A stretch of DNA of 8,498 nucleotides from Bacteroidales bacterium (GCA_027083715.1 JALWNR010000884.1:1-8498); one strand, 5' to 3'; positions 1-6,090 are shown, counted from the first letter of the stretch. Translations and numbers: made by a program. Notes: generated from the letters alone by a model not told the origin.

Positions 1-36
1 TACTAAAAGCGTATCGGTATAAAGTACGGATACATA

Positions 37-65
37 CAAATATATACAGAATTGAAGTAATTCAA
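37..65 (-). promoter_or_regulatory. Possible Bacteroidota-type promoter reading out of the left edge
   Basis: On the minus strand, positions 44-37 read TATATTTG, a full match to the Bacteroidota -7 consensus TAnnTTTG. A TTG at 65-63 lies 18 bases upstream and could serve as the -33 element, though the fuller TTTG is not there. Transcription would start near position 30 and leave the window, so the target gene is not visible. The -33 candidate sits inside a hairpin arm. In DNA this AT-rich a chance match is possible. Confidence 0.35.
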
Positions 66-95
66 GAAATTATTTTATTGAATTATCTATTTTTT
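58..95 (+). terminator. Stem-loop followed by a T run, possible terminator
   Basis: TAATTCAA (58-65) and TTGAATTA (78-85) form a perfect 8-bp inverted repeat with a 12-base loop. A run of six T follows at 90-95, so on the plus strand it resembles a weak intrinsic terminator for a gene left of the window. The stem is almost all A:T pairs and would be weak. No comparable T run follows on the minus strand, so it is a poor candidate for ending the thioredoxin-like gene at 157. Confidence 0.3.
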
Positions 96-156
96 GGACT
101 ATCCATTCATAATTTAAGATAAACTAAAACTTTTGCTCATAAACATTCAAAAAAAG

Positions 157-609
157 CTATTTCATTTTAACATACTTATCGAGTAATTTTGCAAAAACAT
201 CTGCTTTCTTATAGCCAATTTCCATATATGATTTACCTGTTTCGGGAAAAACAAAAAATGTAGTAGGGTATCCCCTGAATTTGTTATGCGATAATTGTTT
301 GATTAAATCAGGTCCGGAATAGGATTTATTCTCAAAATTATATGTTCCTTGCAGCTCCGGATTTAATTTTATGGCAACAAAGTCTTGATGAATTTTATCC
401 TGTACCTCTTTAACTGTATAAGTTTTTTGATCCATTACTTTACACCACCCACACCATTCAGTGTATGCATCGAGTAAGATTATTTTATTCTCTTCTTTAG
501 CCTTTTTATATCCATCTTTCCAAGTATGCCATTCTACTTCCTGTGCAAAAATAGTATCTGTTATTGTTAATAAAAGCAGTAATGCCAAAAAAAATCTAAT
601 ATTCTTCAT
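157..609 (-). CDS. Exported thioredoxin-like protein with WCGWC redox motif
   Basis: This 150-residue protein looks like a secreted thiol-disulfide reductase or a single-domain thioredoxin-fold protein. Residues 1-22 form a signal peptide: K2 and R5, a leucine-rich core, and a likely cut in FA-QEV. The mature part has the redox motif WCGWCK with C53 and C56, and the loop GYP with the expected cis-proline P115 before the strand TTFFVF. This matches the Thioredoxin_7/thioredoxin-like group common in the Bacteroidota periplasm. Those proteins reduce or repair disulfides, or handle cytochrome cysteines, but the partner here is unknown. The gene stands alone, divergent from the acyltransferase, with its own -7 box 36 bases before the ATG. 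The fold is clear; the substrate cannot be told. Confidence 0.9.
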   Translation of the reverse strand: MKNIRFFLALLLLLTITDTIFAQEVEWHTWKDGYKKAKEENKIILLDAYTEWCGWCKVMDQKTYTVKEVQDKIHQDFVAIKLNPELQGTYNFENKSYSGPDLIKQLSHNKFRGYPTTFFVFPETGKSYMEIGYKKADVFAKLLDKYVKMK

Positions 610-645
610 ATCTTTCTATTTAATTATTTTATTTTACAACGGAAA

Positions 646-674
646 CAAAGATAAATAATTGTAAAAATATCAAA
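646..674 (-). promoter_or_regulatory. Promoter of the thioredoxin-like gene
   Basis: Minus-strand positions 653-646 read TATCTTTG, a perfect Bacteroidota -7 element. TTTG at 674-671 is 17 bases upstream and a second TTTG at 679-676 is 22 bases upstream, both within the known spacing range for the -33 element. Transcription would start about 640, giving a leader of roughly 30 bases before the ATG at 609. Confidence 0.65.
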
Positions 675-804
675 GCAAATGTGCCAAAAATATATATTAT
701 TTGATGAATAAAAATTTAACCGGACAAAAACAAACAAGTAGCAATTATTTTTTTATTAACTAATGTTTTTTAATTTCGCGTAGATATTCAAAAAAGTTTT
801 TTAT

Positions 805-1617
805 ATGGGATTAGTAAAACGCAATCCGTTTGGTCATATTTTGTTACTCAAAAAGTGGCTAATCAGGTTTTTCGGACTTATATCGCACCGAAGATACAGG
901 GGTTTTAATCAATTGATTATTGAGGGCTCTGATATAATCAGAAATTTGCCGGAAACAGGTGTCTTATTTGTATCCAATCATCAAACTTATTTTGCAGATG
1001 TTGCTGCCATGTTACATGTTTTTAATGCAGCCCTTCATGGTAGAAAAGACAGTATAAAAGGAGTTCTCAGGTATCTAAAATCTCCTAAACTAAATATTTA
1101 TTTTGTAGCAGCTAAGGAAACCATGCGAAAAGGATTATTGCCCAGAATCTTTGCTTATGCGGGTGCAATCACCGTTCAACGCACATGGCGCGAAGCAGGA
1201 AAAGAGATACAACGTCCTGTTAATCCAAGCGATACGGAACAAATTGGTACCGCTTTAAAAGACGGATGGGTAATTACTTTTCCACAAGGAACCACAAAAC
1301 CATTTAAACCTATAAGAAAAGGTACTGCACATATTATAAAAAACTACAAACCCATTGTTGTGCCCATTGTAATTGACGGGTTTCGTCGCTCATTTAATAA
1401 AAAAGGACTGCTGGTAAAAAAACGTGGAATATTGCAATCAATGGTTATTAAACAACCACTCGACATTGATTATGAAAATGATTCAATTGATGAAATTGTA
1501 GAAAAAATTTCGTATGCCATTGAACAACATCCTTCGTTTATGCAACTGATACCGGAAGAAATTTTAAAACAAGAAGAAGAATTAAACAAAAAAAGAGATT
1601 TTTGGGCAGAGTATTAA
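805..1617 (+). CDS. PlsC-superfamily acyltransferase with divergent motifs
   Basis: This 270-residue protein belongs to the 1-acylglycerol-3-phosphate acyltransferase (PlsC/LPLAT) superfamily, which moves acyl chains onto lysophospholipids or related acceptors at the inner membrane. The blocks appear in order: SNHQTYFAD at 57-65 (motif I), GAITVQR at 120-126 (motif II), FPQGTTKPFKP at 159-169 (motif III) and VVPIVIDGF at 185-193 (motif IV). Two blocks depart from the textbook family. H59 and D65 are five residues apart (HX5D, not HX4D), and motif III reads PQGTT where PlsC has PEGTR. The N-terminus (residues 11-26) is hydrophobic and basic and could lie on the membrane. The C-terminus is a charged helix (249-267). 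The ATG follows an A6-G-T6 stretch. Acyltransferase fold is likely; the acceptor is uncertain and may not be lysophosphatidic acid. Confidence 0.82.
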   Translation: MGLVKRNPFGHILLLKKWLIRFFGLISHRRYRGFNQLIIEGSDIIRNLPETGVLFVSNHQTYFADVAAMLHVFNAALHGRKDSIKGVLRYLKSPKLNIYFVAAKETMRKGLLPRIFAYAGAITVQRTWREAGKEIQRPVNPSDTEQIGTALKDGWVITFPQGTTKPFKPIRKGTAHIIKNYKPIVVPIVIDGFRRSFNKKGLLVKKRGILQSMVIKQPLDIDYENDSIDEIVEKISYAIEQHPSFMQLIPEEILKQEEELNKKRDFWAEY

Positions 1618-1680
1618 ACACGCCTGCAATGGTATAGCAGAATATTTTTGATAATCATTTTGCAAATAATTAGTATATTG

Positions 1681-1756
1681 GCAATTAGTAATTGGTGGAA
1701 ACTTAAATATTACCTTAACTACCTGTCGGCAGTCGGAACCTTTACCCACTAATTGC
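1681..1756. repeat. Long-range inverted repeat in a convergent gap
   Basis: GCAATTAGT (1681-1689) and ACTAATTGC (1748-1756) are perfect 9-bp inverted arms about 58 bases apart. Partial complementarity continues inward (GGTGGAAA against TTTACCC). AATTAGTA also occurs twice directly at 1668-1675 and 1683-1690. The enclosed stretch around 1720-1740 is more GC-rich than its surroundings and contains GTCGG twice. It lies between two convergent genes. It could be a structured 3' region or the remains of a small repeat element; no open reading frame or transposon end is evident. Confidence 0.4.
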
Positions 1757-1771
1757 TTGCTGTTCAGAGAG

Positions 1772-1814
1772 ATATAGGTACTATTTAAAGTTATAATTAA
1801 CTCTATACCTATAT
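1772..1814. repeat. 9-bp inverted repeat near the 3' end of the nuclease gene
   Basis: ATATAGGTA (1772-1780) and TACCTATAT (1806-1814) are perfect inverted arms around a 25-base AT-rich loop. It lies 14 bases past the stop codon of the minus-strand nuclease gene and could stabilise or end that transcript. No T run follows the stem on either strand, so it is not a standard intrinsic terminator. Confidence 0.4.
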
Positions 1815-1827
1815 ATGAAGAGATAGA

Positions 1828-2550
1828 CTACTTTATTATCTCAATATTTTTATCAGAGATTAAGTCTTCACCTTTATAACGTAAAAATAGCTGTGCAACT
1901 GCTAAAACATCTTTTTGGCAATATTCGGCAATGCGTTCTAAATTACGCTCTTCCCAATAAACTCGTCCTACCTGACTACCATCAATATCATCTTTTGGGG
2001 TAGGGATGTCAAAAACAGCAGTTAGCAGGTTTAATGAAGTATAGCTTTTATAATCTCCAAAACGCCATAAATCCATTGTATCTAAATGTTTTACTTCCCA
2101 AGGTTTTTTTCCTGCAATATCTAATTGGGGAGGGAGTTTTAAACCTTTAATCAGAGAACGCCGTGCAATATAGGGAAAGTCAAATTCCTTTGCATTATGC
2201 CCACAAAGATATTGATTATCACGCGTAAATGATTTACGTAGTAAATCATTAAAATCATTTAATATTATTTTTTCATCATCTCCGTAAAATGATTTTAAAC
2301 GAAAAAAACGTTTACTGTCATTCTCTACAATAAACCCAACTGAAATACATACAATTTTACCAAATTCAGCATAAATACCGGCTCGCTCATAAAGTTCTTC
2401 GGGTTTCACATCATCCGATTTACTTAAAGATTTTGCTTTTCTTGTCCAAAGAGCCTTCATGCGTTCAGGTAATTCATCAAAATTTTTGTAACCCGAAACC
2501 GTTTCAATATCCAAAAATAAAACATCAGTATTCTTTACATCTTGTAACAT
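1828..2550 (-). CDS. Predicted 3'-5' exonuclease related to the PolB proofreading domain
   Basis: This 240-residue protein is a DEDD-type 3'-5' exonuclease of the group related to the DNA polymerase B proofreading domain (DNA_pol_B_exo2-like). All acidic sites are present: Exo I is FLDIET with D14 and E16, Exo II is GHNAKEFDFPYI with D124, and Exo III is YCQKD with Y210 and D214 (YX3D, the DEDDy form). There is no polymerase domain, so it is a free-standing nuclease that probably removes nucleotides from DNA or RNA 3' ends using two metal ions in the cytoplasm. The ATG abuts the stop codon of uridine kinase (TAAATG), so the two are almost surely one transcript with coupled translation. The substrate is not known from sequence. 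Confidence 0.85.
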   Translation of the reverse strand: MLQDVKNTDVLFLDIETVSGYKNFDELPERMKALWTRKAKSLSKSDDVKPEELYERAGIYAEFGKIVCISVGFIVENDSKRFFRLKSFYGDDEKIILNDFNDLLRKSFTRDNQYLCGHNAKEFDFPYIARRSLIKGLKLPPQLDIAGKKPWEVKHLDTMDLWRFGDYKSYTSLNLLTAVFDIPTPKDDIDGSQVGRVYWEERNLERIAEYCQKDVLAVAQLFLRYKGEDLISDKNIEIIK

Positions 2551-3168
2551 TTATCTTTGGGTTTTTAAATTCTTTTCTATTATTGAACAGAGCACTTCAA
2601 TAGCCACTTTATTATGCCCTCCTTGAGGAACAATTAAATCGGCATATCTTTTAGAAGGCTCAATAAATTGTAAATGCATGGGTTTTACCGATTTATCATA
2701 ACGTTCAAGTACTTTGGCAACCGAGCGTCCTCGCTCCACAATATCGCGTTGAATTACCCTGTTTAAACGATCATCAGGATCGGCATCTACAAAAACTTTA
2801 ATATCAAATAAATCGCGCAACTCTTTATGTGTTAAAATAAGAATACCTTCAAGTATAAGCACATCTTTCGGATAAACAGTAATAGTTTCTTTTGCACGCG
2901 TACAAGTCAAATATGAATAAATAGGTTCTTCAATACTGTTGCCTTTGCGCAATTCTTTAATGTGTTCAACAATTAAATCAAATTCCAATGCTTTGGGATG
3001 ATCAAAATTGATTTCCTGTCTTTTTTCAAGAGGTAAATGGCTATTATCCTTATAATAAGAATCTTGCGACAAAACAGCTACTTCGCCTTCTGGCAAACTT
3101 TCTATGATTTTTCTTACAACAGTTGTTTTTCCTGAACCTGTGCCTCCGGCAATTCCAATTACTAGCAT
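2551..3168 (-). CDS. udk: Uridine kinase
   Basis: This enzyme phosphorylates uridine and cytidine to UMP and CMP in pyrimidine salvage. The ATG at 3168 gives 205 residues starting MLVIGIAGGTGSGKTT, with the P-loop GGTGSGKT at 8-15, as in known Udk proteins. A TTG 27 bases further up (3195) would add nine residues not usual in the family, and the ATG is preceded by the A/T-rich leader typical of this phylum, so I chose the ATG. Other landmarks are QDSYY with D36, NFDHP at 54-58, the nucleoside loop PIYSYLTCTR at 82-91, LILEGIL at 104-110 and the lid RDIVERGR at 141-148. In the nucleoside loop a Cys (C89) stands where E. coli Udk has His. It is first in a two-gene unit with the nuclease. No convincing -7 box was found upstream. 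Confidence 0.93.
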   Translation of the reverse strand: MLVIGIAGGTGSGKTTVVRKIIESLPEGEVAVLSQDSYYKDNSHLPLEKRQEINFDHPKALEFDLIVEHIKELRKGNSIEEPIYSYLTCTRAKETITVYPKDVLILEGILILTHKELRDLFDIKVFVDADPDDRLNRVIQRDIVERGRSVAKVLERYDKSVKPMHLQFIEPSKRYADLIVPQGGHNKVAIEVLCSIIEKNLKTQR

Positions 3169-3326
3169 AATTTTTATTAATTTTGTATAGTCCAAACCGA
3201 CTCAATTATGAAATTCAACAAATATTTAGTAGTTCCTTTTTTCAGGAAAGCACTAATCTATTAGCAATTGGACGGTTTAGAATTTATGCATCAAAAGTAA
3301 TGTCAAATTTTTAAAACTACAAAAAA

Positions 3327-3629
3327 ATGATTAAACACATTGTAATGTTCAAATTATCAGATGATTATACAATAGAAAAACGAAAACGTACAGCAACAGA
3401 ATTAAAAGTTCTTTTAGATGAGCTTCCTAAAAAAATAGGCGAAATAAAAGCCTATGAGGTTGGTGTGAATATCAGTAATGCTGCAAATGCATATGATTTG
3501 GTTTTAGTATCATTATTTGAAAACATGGAAGCACTTGAAGCTTATCGTGTACACGAAGCGCATCAGGCAGTTGTGGCAAAAATCAAAGAACATAAAAAGG
3601 AAACCATAGCAGTAGATTACGAAGTTTAA
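3327..3629 (+). CDS. Dabb (stress-responsive alpha/beta barrel) domain protein
   Basis: This 100-residue protein fits the Dabb family, small dimeric ferredoxin-like barrels. It opens with IKHIVMFKL (2-10), has the central strand YDLVLVSLF (56-64), and carries the family block AYRVHEAHQAVV (72-83) with H76 and H79, close to the usual YxxHPxH. Length is typical and no signal peptide is present, so it should be cytoplasmic. Dabb members include stress-induced proteins and a few small-molecule enzymes, so no reaction can be assigned. It leads a two-gene plus-strand unit with the phosphatase 9 bases downstream. The ATG follows a run of seven A. No clear -7 element is visible in the 158 bases upstream. 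Confidence 0.88.
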   Translation: MIKHIVMFKLSDDYTIEKRKRTATELKVLLDELPKKIGEIKAYEVGVNISNAANAYDLVLVSLFENMEALEAYRVHEAHQAVVAKIKEHKKETIAVDYEV

Positions 3630-3638
3630 TATCTTATT

Positions 3639-4358
3639 GTGAAAAAATATTACCAAAAAAACAGCATAAAATCACCCAAAAAAGGAAGAAGGTTTGCAGT
3701 AGGCGACATACACGGATGTTTTCAAACATTTAAAACATTAATTAAAGAAAAACTCAAAATTCAAAAAGAAGACCAACTTTTTCTTTTGGGTGATTACATT
3801 GATCGTGGCCCTGAAAGTAAAAAAACTATAGACTACATTATAAAACTGATTGAAAAAGGCTTTCTGGTTTATCCTCTGCGTGGTAATCATGAGCAAACAT
3901 TGCTCGACATTGAAAAAAATGACGATGAAGCCACTTTAAAATGGTTGATGCGAGACAGCCCCGATATGCTAAAAAAAGGAAAACTACGCAAAAAACATCG
4001 TAGTTTTCTAAATAGTTTACCTTTTTATTATGAACTGGATAATTTTTTTCTGGTTCACGCTAATTTTAATTTTAGTGCAAAAAATCCATTTACGGATAAA
4101 ACAAGTATTTTGTGGGGACGAAAATTTGATTACAATAAAAAAATTCTGAAAAACAAAACCTTAATTCATGGGCATCAACCCGAAAACATAGAGAAAATTA
4201 TTAGAAGTGTAAAAAACAGAGAAAAAATAATTGGTCTGGATAACGGAGTTTGCTATACAAAAAAACACAAATATTATGATTATACAAAAACAGGAACACT
4301 CTGTGCATTAAATCTGGATAATTTTGAATTATTTATTCAAAAAAACTGCGAGGATTAA
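3639..4358 (+). CDS. PPP-family metallophosphatase (serine/threonine phosphatase-like)
   Basis: This 239-residue cytoplasmic protein is a calcineurin-like phosphoesterase of the bacterial PPP group, which includes protein phosphatases PrpA/PrpE and the Ap4A hydrolase ApaH. The metal and phosphate motifs are complete: GDIHG at 22-26, GDYIDRG at 51-57, RGNHE at 81-85, VHAN at 139-142 with H140, HGH at 177-179, and GLDNG at 199-203. VHAN replaces the usual VHAG. The start is GTG at 3639: the in-frame stop just upstream is the Dabb stop codon itself, and no ATG occurs before residue 104, beyond the first three motifs. The N-terminal 17 residues are strongly basic. Protein phosphatase or dinucleotide hydrolase activity are both possible. 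Its stop lies 6 bases from the stop of the convergent membrane-protein gene. Confidence 0.88.
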   Translation: MKKYYQKNSIKSPKKGRRFAVGDIHGCFQTFKTLIKEKLKIQKEDQLFLLGDYIDRGPESKKTIDYIIKLIEKGFLVYPLRGNHEQTLLDIEKNDDEATLKWLMRDSPDMLKKGKLRKKHRSFLNSLPFYYELDNFFLVHANFNFSAKNPFTDKTSILWGRKFDYNKKILKNKTLIHGHQPENIEKIIRSVKNREKIIGLDNGVCYTKKHKYYDYTKTGTLCALNLDNFELFIQKNCED

Positions 4359-4361
4359 ATC

Positions 4362-4385
4362 GGTTTATTGGTTTAATGGTTCAAC
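4362..4385. repeat. Three 8-bp tandem units at the convergent stop codons
   Basis: GGTTTATT, GGTTTAAT and GGTTCAAC follow each other directly, three imperfect copies of an 8-base unit. They cover the stop codon and last five residues of the membrane-protein gene and start 3 bases after the phosphatase stop. Because 8 is not a multiple of 3, gain or loss of one unit would change the membrane protein's C-terminus. It may simply be chance in AT-rich DNA. Confidence 0.3.
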
Positions 4386-5036
4386 TGTTTTTGTCAATAC
4401 CTGATTTTTCACAAAAACATTGTTTATTCCGATAAAAATCAGATAAAAACAAAATATCAGTATTAAGTGGCTTATTTCTTTTGCCGAAAAGATACTAAAT
4501 CCGATACTGGTTTTATGCAGTAAGGCAGGTGCTCCTGACAGCAATATTCCAACAATAACCAAAAGAAAATTCTTACCGTCTTTTTTAAACGTTTGCACTA
4601 CCAGTACAGGTACAACCAATCCTAACATACCTATTACCGTATTAATCGTTAATACAATAAAGTGTTGAAAAACAAATATGGAAATCAAATATAAAACTAC
4701 TTGAAGGTTTATAATCTTTGAAAAGAAACTTTTCAGTTTACCTTCCGACAACTCATTAATTGCTGCTTTTTCAATAAAATAAATCGAAAAAGCATTAAAA
4801 ATCCATCCAAACATTTGCAATGGCAGTCCGGCATATTCATAAAGTAGATGACCAAAGCCACCCACCATTGAAGTAATACTCATAAACAAAAAAAAGTAAC
4901 TGTAAAAAACAGTTTCTTTATGTTTTTTAAGCTGAAAATAAAAAATAAAAGTTACAATAGCAATTAGTTGGTCAGTAATGAACGCCCCCGTCTGGAGTAA
5001 TTTAAAGCCAAATAGATAAATAAAATTTTCTTCCAT
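4365..5036 (-). CDS. Uncharacterised seven-helix membrane protein
   Basis: This 223-residue protein has no function I can name; from memory it resembles the Bacteroidota family DUF6962. I see seven hydrophobic helices at about 15-35, 43-63, 71-89, 109-124, 126-148, 155-173 and 187-207. Basic residues (KKHKE 37-41, KKDGK 151-155, K210) place the N-terminus outside and the C-terminus inside. Several polar residues sit in or beside helices near the predicted outer face: D22, S53 and S56, GGFGH ending in H63, H174 and H190. That grouping recalls seven-helix metal-dependent hydrolases (alkaline ceramidase/PAQR, the CREST superfamily), but the CREST Ser-x3-His and HxxxH motifs are not clearly present, so this is only a lead. 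ATG at 5036 is the sole usable start before an upstream in-frame stop. It diverges from fabD. Confidence 0.75.
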   Translation of the reverse strand: MEENFIYLFGFKLLQTGAFITDQLIAIVTFIFYFQLKKHKETVFYSYFFLFMSITSMVGGFGHLLYEYAGLPLQMFGWIFNAFSIYFIEKAAINELSEGKLKSFFSKIINLQVVLYLISIFVFQHFIVLTINTVIGMLGLVVPVLVVQTFKKDGKNFLLVIVGILLSGAPALLHKTSIGFSIFSAKEISHLILIFCFYLIFIGINNVFVKNQVLTKTVEPLNQ

Positions 5037-5040
5037 TGCA

Positions 5041-5057
5041 CAAAGATAAAATCTTTG
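5041..5057 (-). promoter_or_regulatory. -7 box of the membrane-protein gene inside a perfect inverted repeat
   Basis: Minus-strand positions 5048-5041 read TATCTTTG, a perfect Bacteroidota -7 box. Only four bases separate it from the ATG at 5036, so transcription would begin at or next to the start codon. The box forms one arm of the perfect inverted repeat CAAAGAT-AAA-ATCTTTG (5041-5057). The other arm reads AATCTTTG on the plus strand, one mismatch from a -7 box facing fabD. No good -33 TTTG lies at the right distance. Confidence 0.5.
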
Positions 5058-5093
5058 CCGATTTATCCCATTTTTTATTTATTAATTCTGTAT

Positions 5094-5101
5094 TATCTTT
5101 G
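5094..5101 (+). promoter_or_regulatory. -7 box of fabD
   Basis: TATCTTTG at 5094-5101 matches TAnnTTTG fully. Transcription would start near 5107, leaving about 39 leader bases before the ATG at 5146. This also argues against the in-frame TTG at 5113 as the fabD start. No clear -33 TTTG lies 17-23 bases upstream, where the DNA is a T-rich run. Confidence 0.55.
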
Positions 5102-5145
5102 TCGCAATTAAATTGTCAATACGTAATTCATTAAAAAATAAGTTT

Positions 5146-6024
5146 ATGAAAGCATATGTATTTCCGGGTCAAGGAGCGCAATTTGTCGGAATGGGCAAAA
5201 ACTTGTACGAAAACTCAGAACTAGCAAAGGAACTGTTTGAAAAAGCAAACGAAATTCTTGGCTTTAGAATAACCGATATGATGTTTGCAGGAACGGAAGA
5301 AGACTTAAAACAAACCAAAGTAACACAACCTGCCATATTTTTACATTCGGTTATTTTAGCAAAAACATTGGGTGATGATTTTAAACCTGATATGGTTGCA
5401 GGTCATTCGCTAGGTGAATTTTCGGCATTAGTTGCAAATGACGCTTTATCTTTTGAGGATGGTTTGAAACTTGTTTCAAAAAGAGCATTGGCTATGCAAA
5501 AAGCTTGCGAATTATTTCCTTCAACAATGGCTGCTATTCTGGGTATGGACGATGCAATGGTAGGAGATTTATGTAATAAAGTAGATGGAATCGTTGTTCC
5601 GGCAAATTATAATTCCCCGGGACAGGTGGTTATCTCGGGTACTAACGAAGCCATTGATAAAGCCATTGAAGTATTAAGTAATGCAGGAGCCAAAAGAGCC
5701 ATTAAGTTAAATGTAGGTGGTGCATTTCATTCGCCATTAATGCAACCGGCGAAAGAAGAATTAGCAAAAGCCATCAATGAAACTGAATTTTCTCACCCCA
5801 TTTGTCCGGTTTATCAAAATGTGAATGCAAAACCGGTAAGCAACCCAAAAGAAATTAAAGAAAATTTAATTGCTCAATTAACATCTCCGGTACGCTGGAC
5901 AGAAATTGTTAAAAACATGATTACCGATGGTGCAACTTCTTTCACAGAAATTGGACCGGGAAAAGTTTTGCAAGGTTTAATTAAAAAAGTGGATAGAAAA
6001 ATACCTACAGAAGGTATGCAATAG
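5146..6024 (+). CDS. fabD: Malonyl-CoA:acyl carrier protein transacylase
   Basis: FabD moves the malonyl group from CoA to acyl carrier protein, supplying the extender unit of fatty-acid synthesis in the cytoplasm. From the ATG at 5146 the protein has 292 residues, normal for the family, and starts MKAYVFPGQGAQ, the usual FabD beginning. A TTG at 5113 would add eleven residues but sits almost on the predicted transcription start. Visible sites are the oxyanion motif GQGAQ (8-12), nucleophile elbow GHSLG (86-90) with S88, the malonate-binding arginine R113 in SKRALAMQ, catalytic H195 in GGAFHS, and Q244 in AQLTSPVRW. All catalytic residues are intact. No other fab or acpP genes are next to it here. 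It has its own -7 box and is followed by a strong hairpin terminator. Confidence 0.96.
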   Translation: MKAYVFPGQGAQFVGMGKNLYENSELAKELFEKANEILGFRITDMMFAGTEEDLKQTKVTQPAIFLHSVILAKTLGDDFKPDMVAGHSLGEFSALVANDALSFEDGLKLVSKRALAMQKACELFPSTMAAILGMDDAMVGDLCNKVDGIVVPANYNSPGQVVISGTNEAIDKAIEVLSNAGAKRAIKLNVGGAFHSPLMQPAKEELAKAINETEFSHPICPVYQNVNAKPVSNPKEIKENLIAQLTSPVRWTEIVKNMITDGATSFTEIGPGKVLQGLIKKVDRKIPTEGMQ

Positions 6025-6042
6025 CATAAATATTTTTTACAT

Positions 6043-6079
6043 AAAGCAACGCTCCAATTTATCAAGGAGCTTGCTTTTT
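6043..6079 (+). terminator. Intrinsic terminator of fabD
   Basis: AAAGCAA-c-GCTCC (6043-6055) pairs with GGAGC-TTGCTTT (6066-6077): 12 base pairs with one bulged C and a 10-base loop. T residues at 6075-6079 close the stem and continue, with more T at 6082-6084. It begins 18 bases after the fabD stop. On the minus strand the trailing sequence is less T-rich, so it acts mainly on fabD. Confidence 0.75.
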
Positions 6080-6090
6080 AGTTTAACACC

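Noticed and set aside
461..658. 65-residue plus-strand frame antisense to the thioredoxin-like gene
   Set aside because: It overlaps the signal peptide and redox motif of a clear gene on the other strand; its hydrophobic end is the complement of the leader and promoter.
771..778. TAATTTCG upstream of the acyltransferase gene as a -7 box
   Set aside because: One mismatch in the TTTG core and no -33 element upstream; not enough support in AT-rich DNA.
1624..1651. CTGC/GCAG hairpin followed by T residues as terminator of the acyltransferase gene
   Set aside because: The stem is only four base pairs and the T run is displaced.
2551..2560. TTATCTTTG on the plus strand at the udk/nuclease junction, resembling a -7 box
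   Set aside because: It lies within minus-strand coding sequence and no plus-strand gene follows.
3169..3195. TTG start giving uridine kinase nine extra residues
   Set aside because: The ATG at 3168 gives the usual family start just before the P-loop, and the intervening bases look like the A/T-rich leader.
3219..3226. AATATTTG on the minus strand upstream of udk as a -7 box
   Set aside because: It has one mismatch at the important first T and no -33 TTTG at suitable spacing.
5113..5145. TTG start giving FabD eleven extra N-terminal residues
   Set aside because: MKAYVFPGQGAQ from the ATG at 5146 is the usual FabD start, and the TTG lies within a few bases of the predicted transcription start.
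5874..6065. 63-residue minus-strand frame over the fabD end
   Set aside because: It lies mostly in fabD on the other strand and resembles no protein family; it is a shadow.
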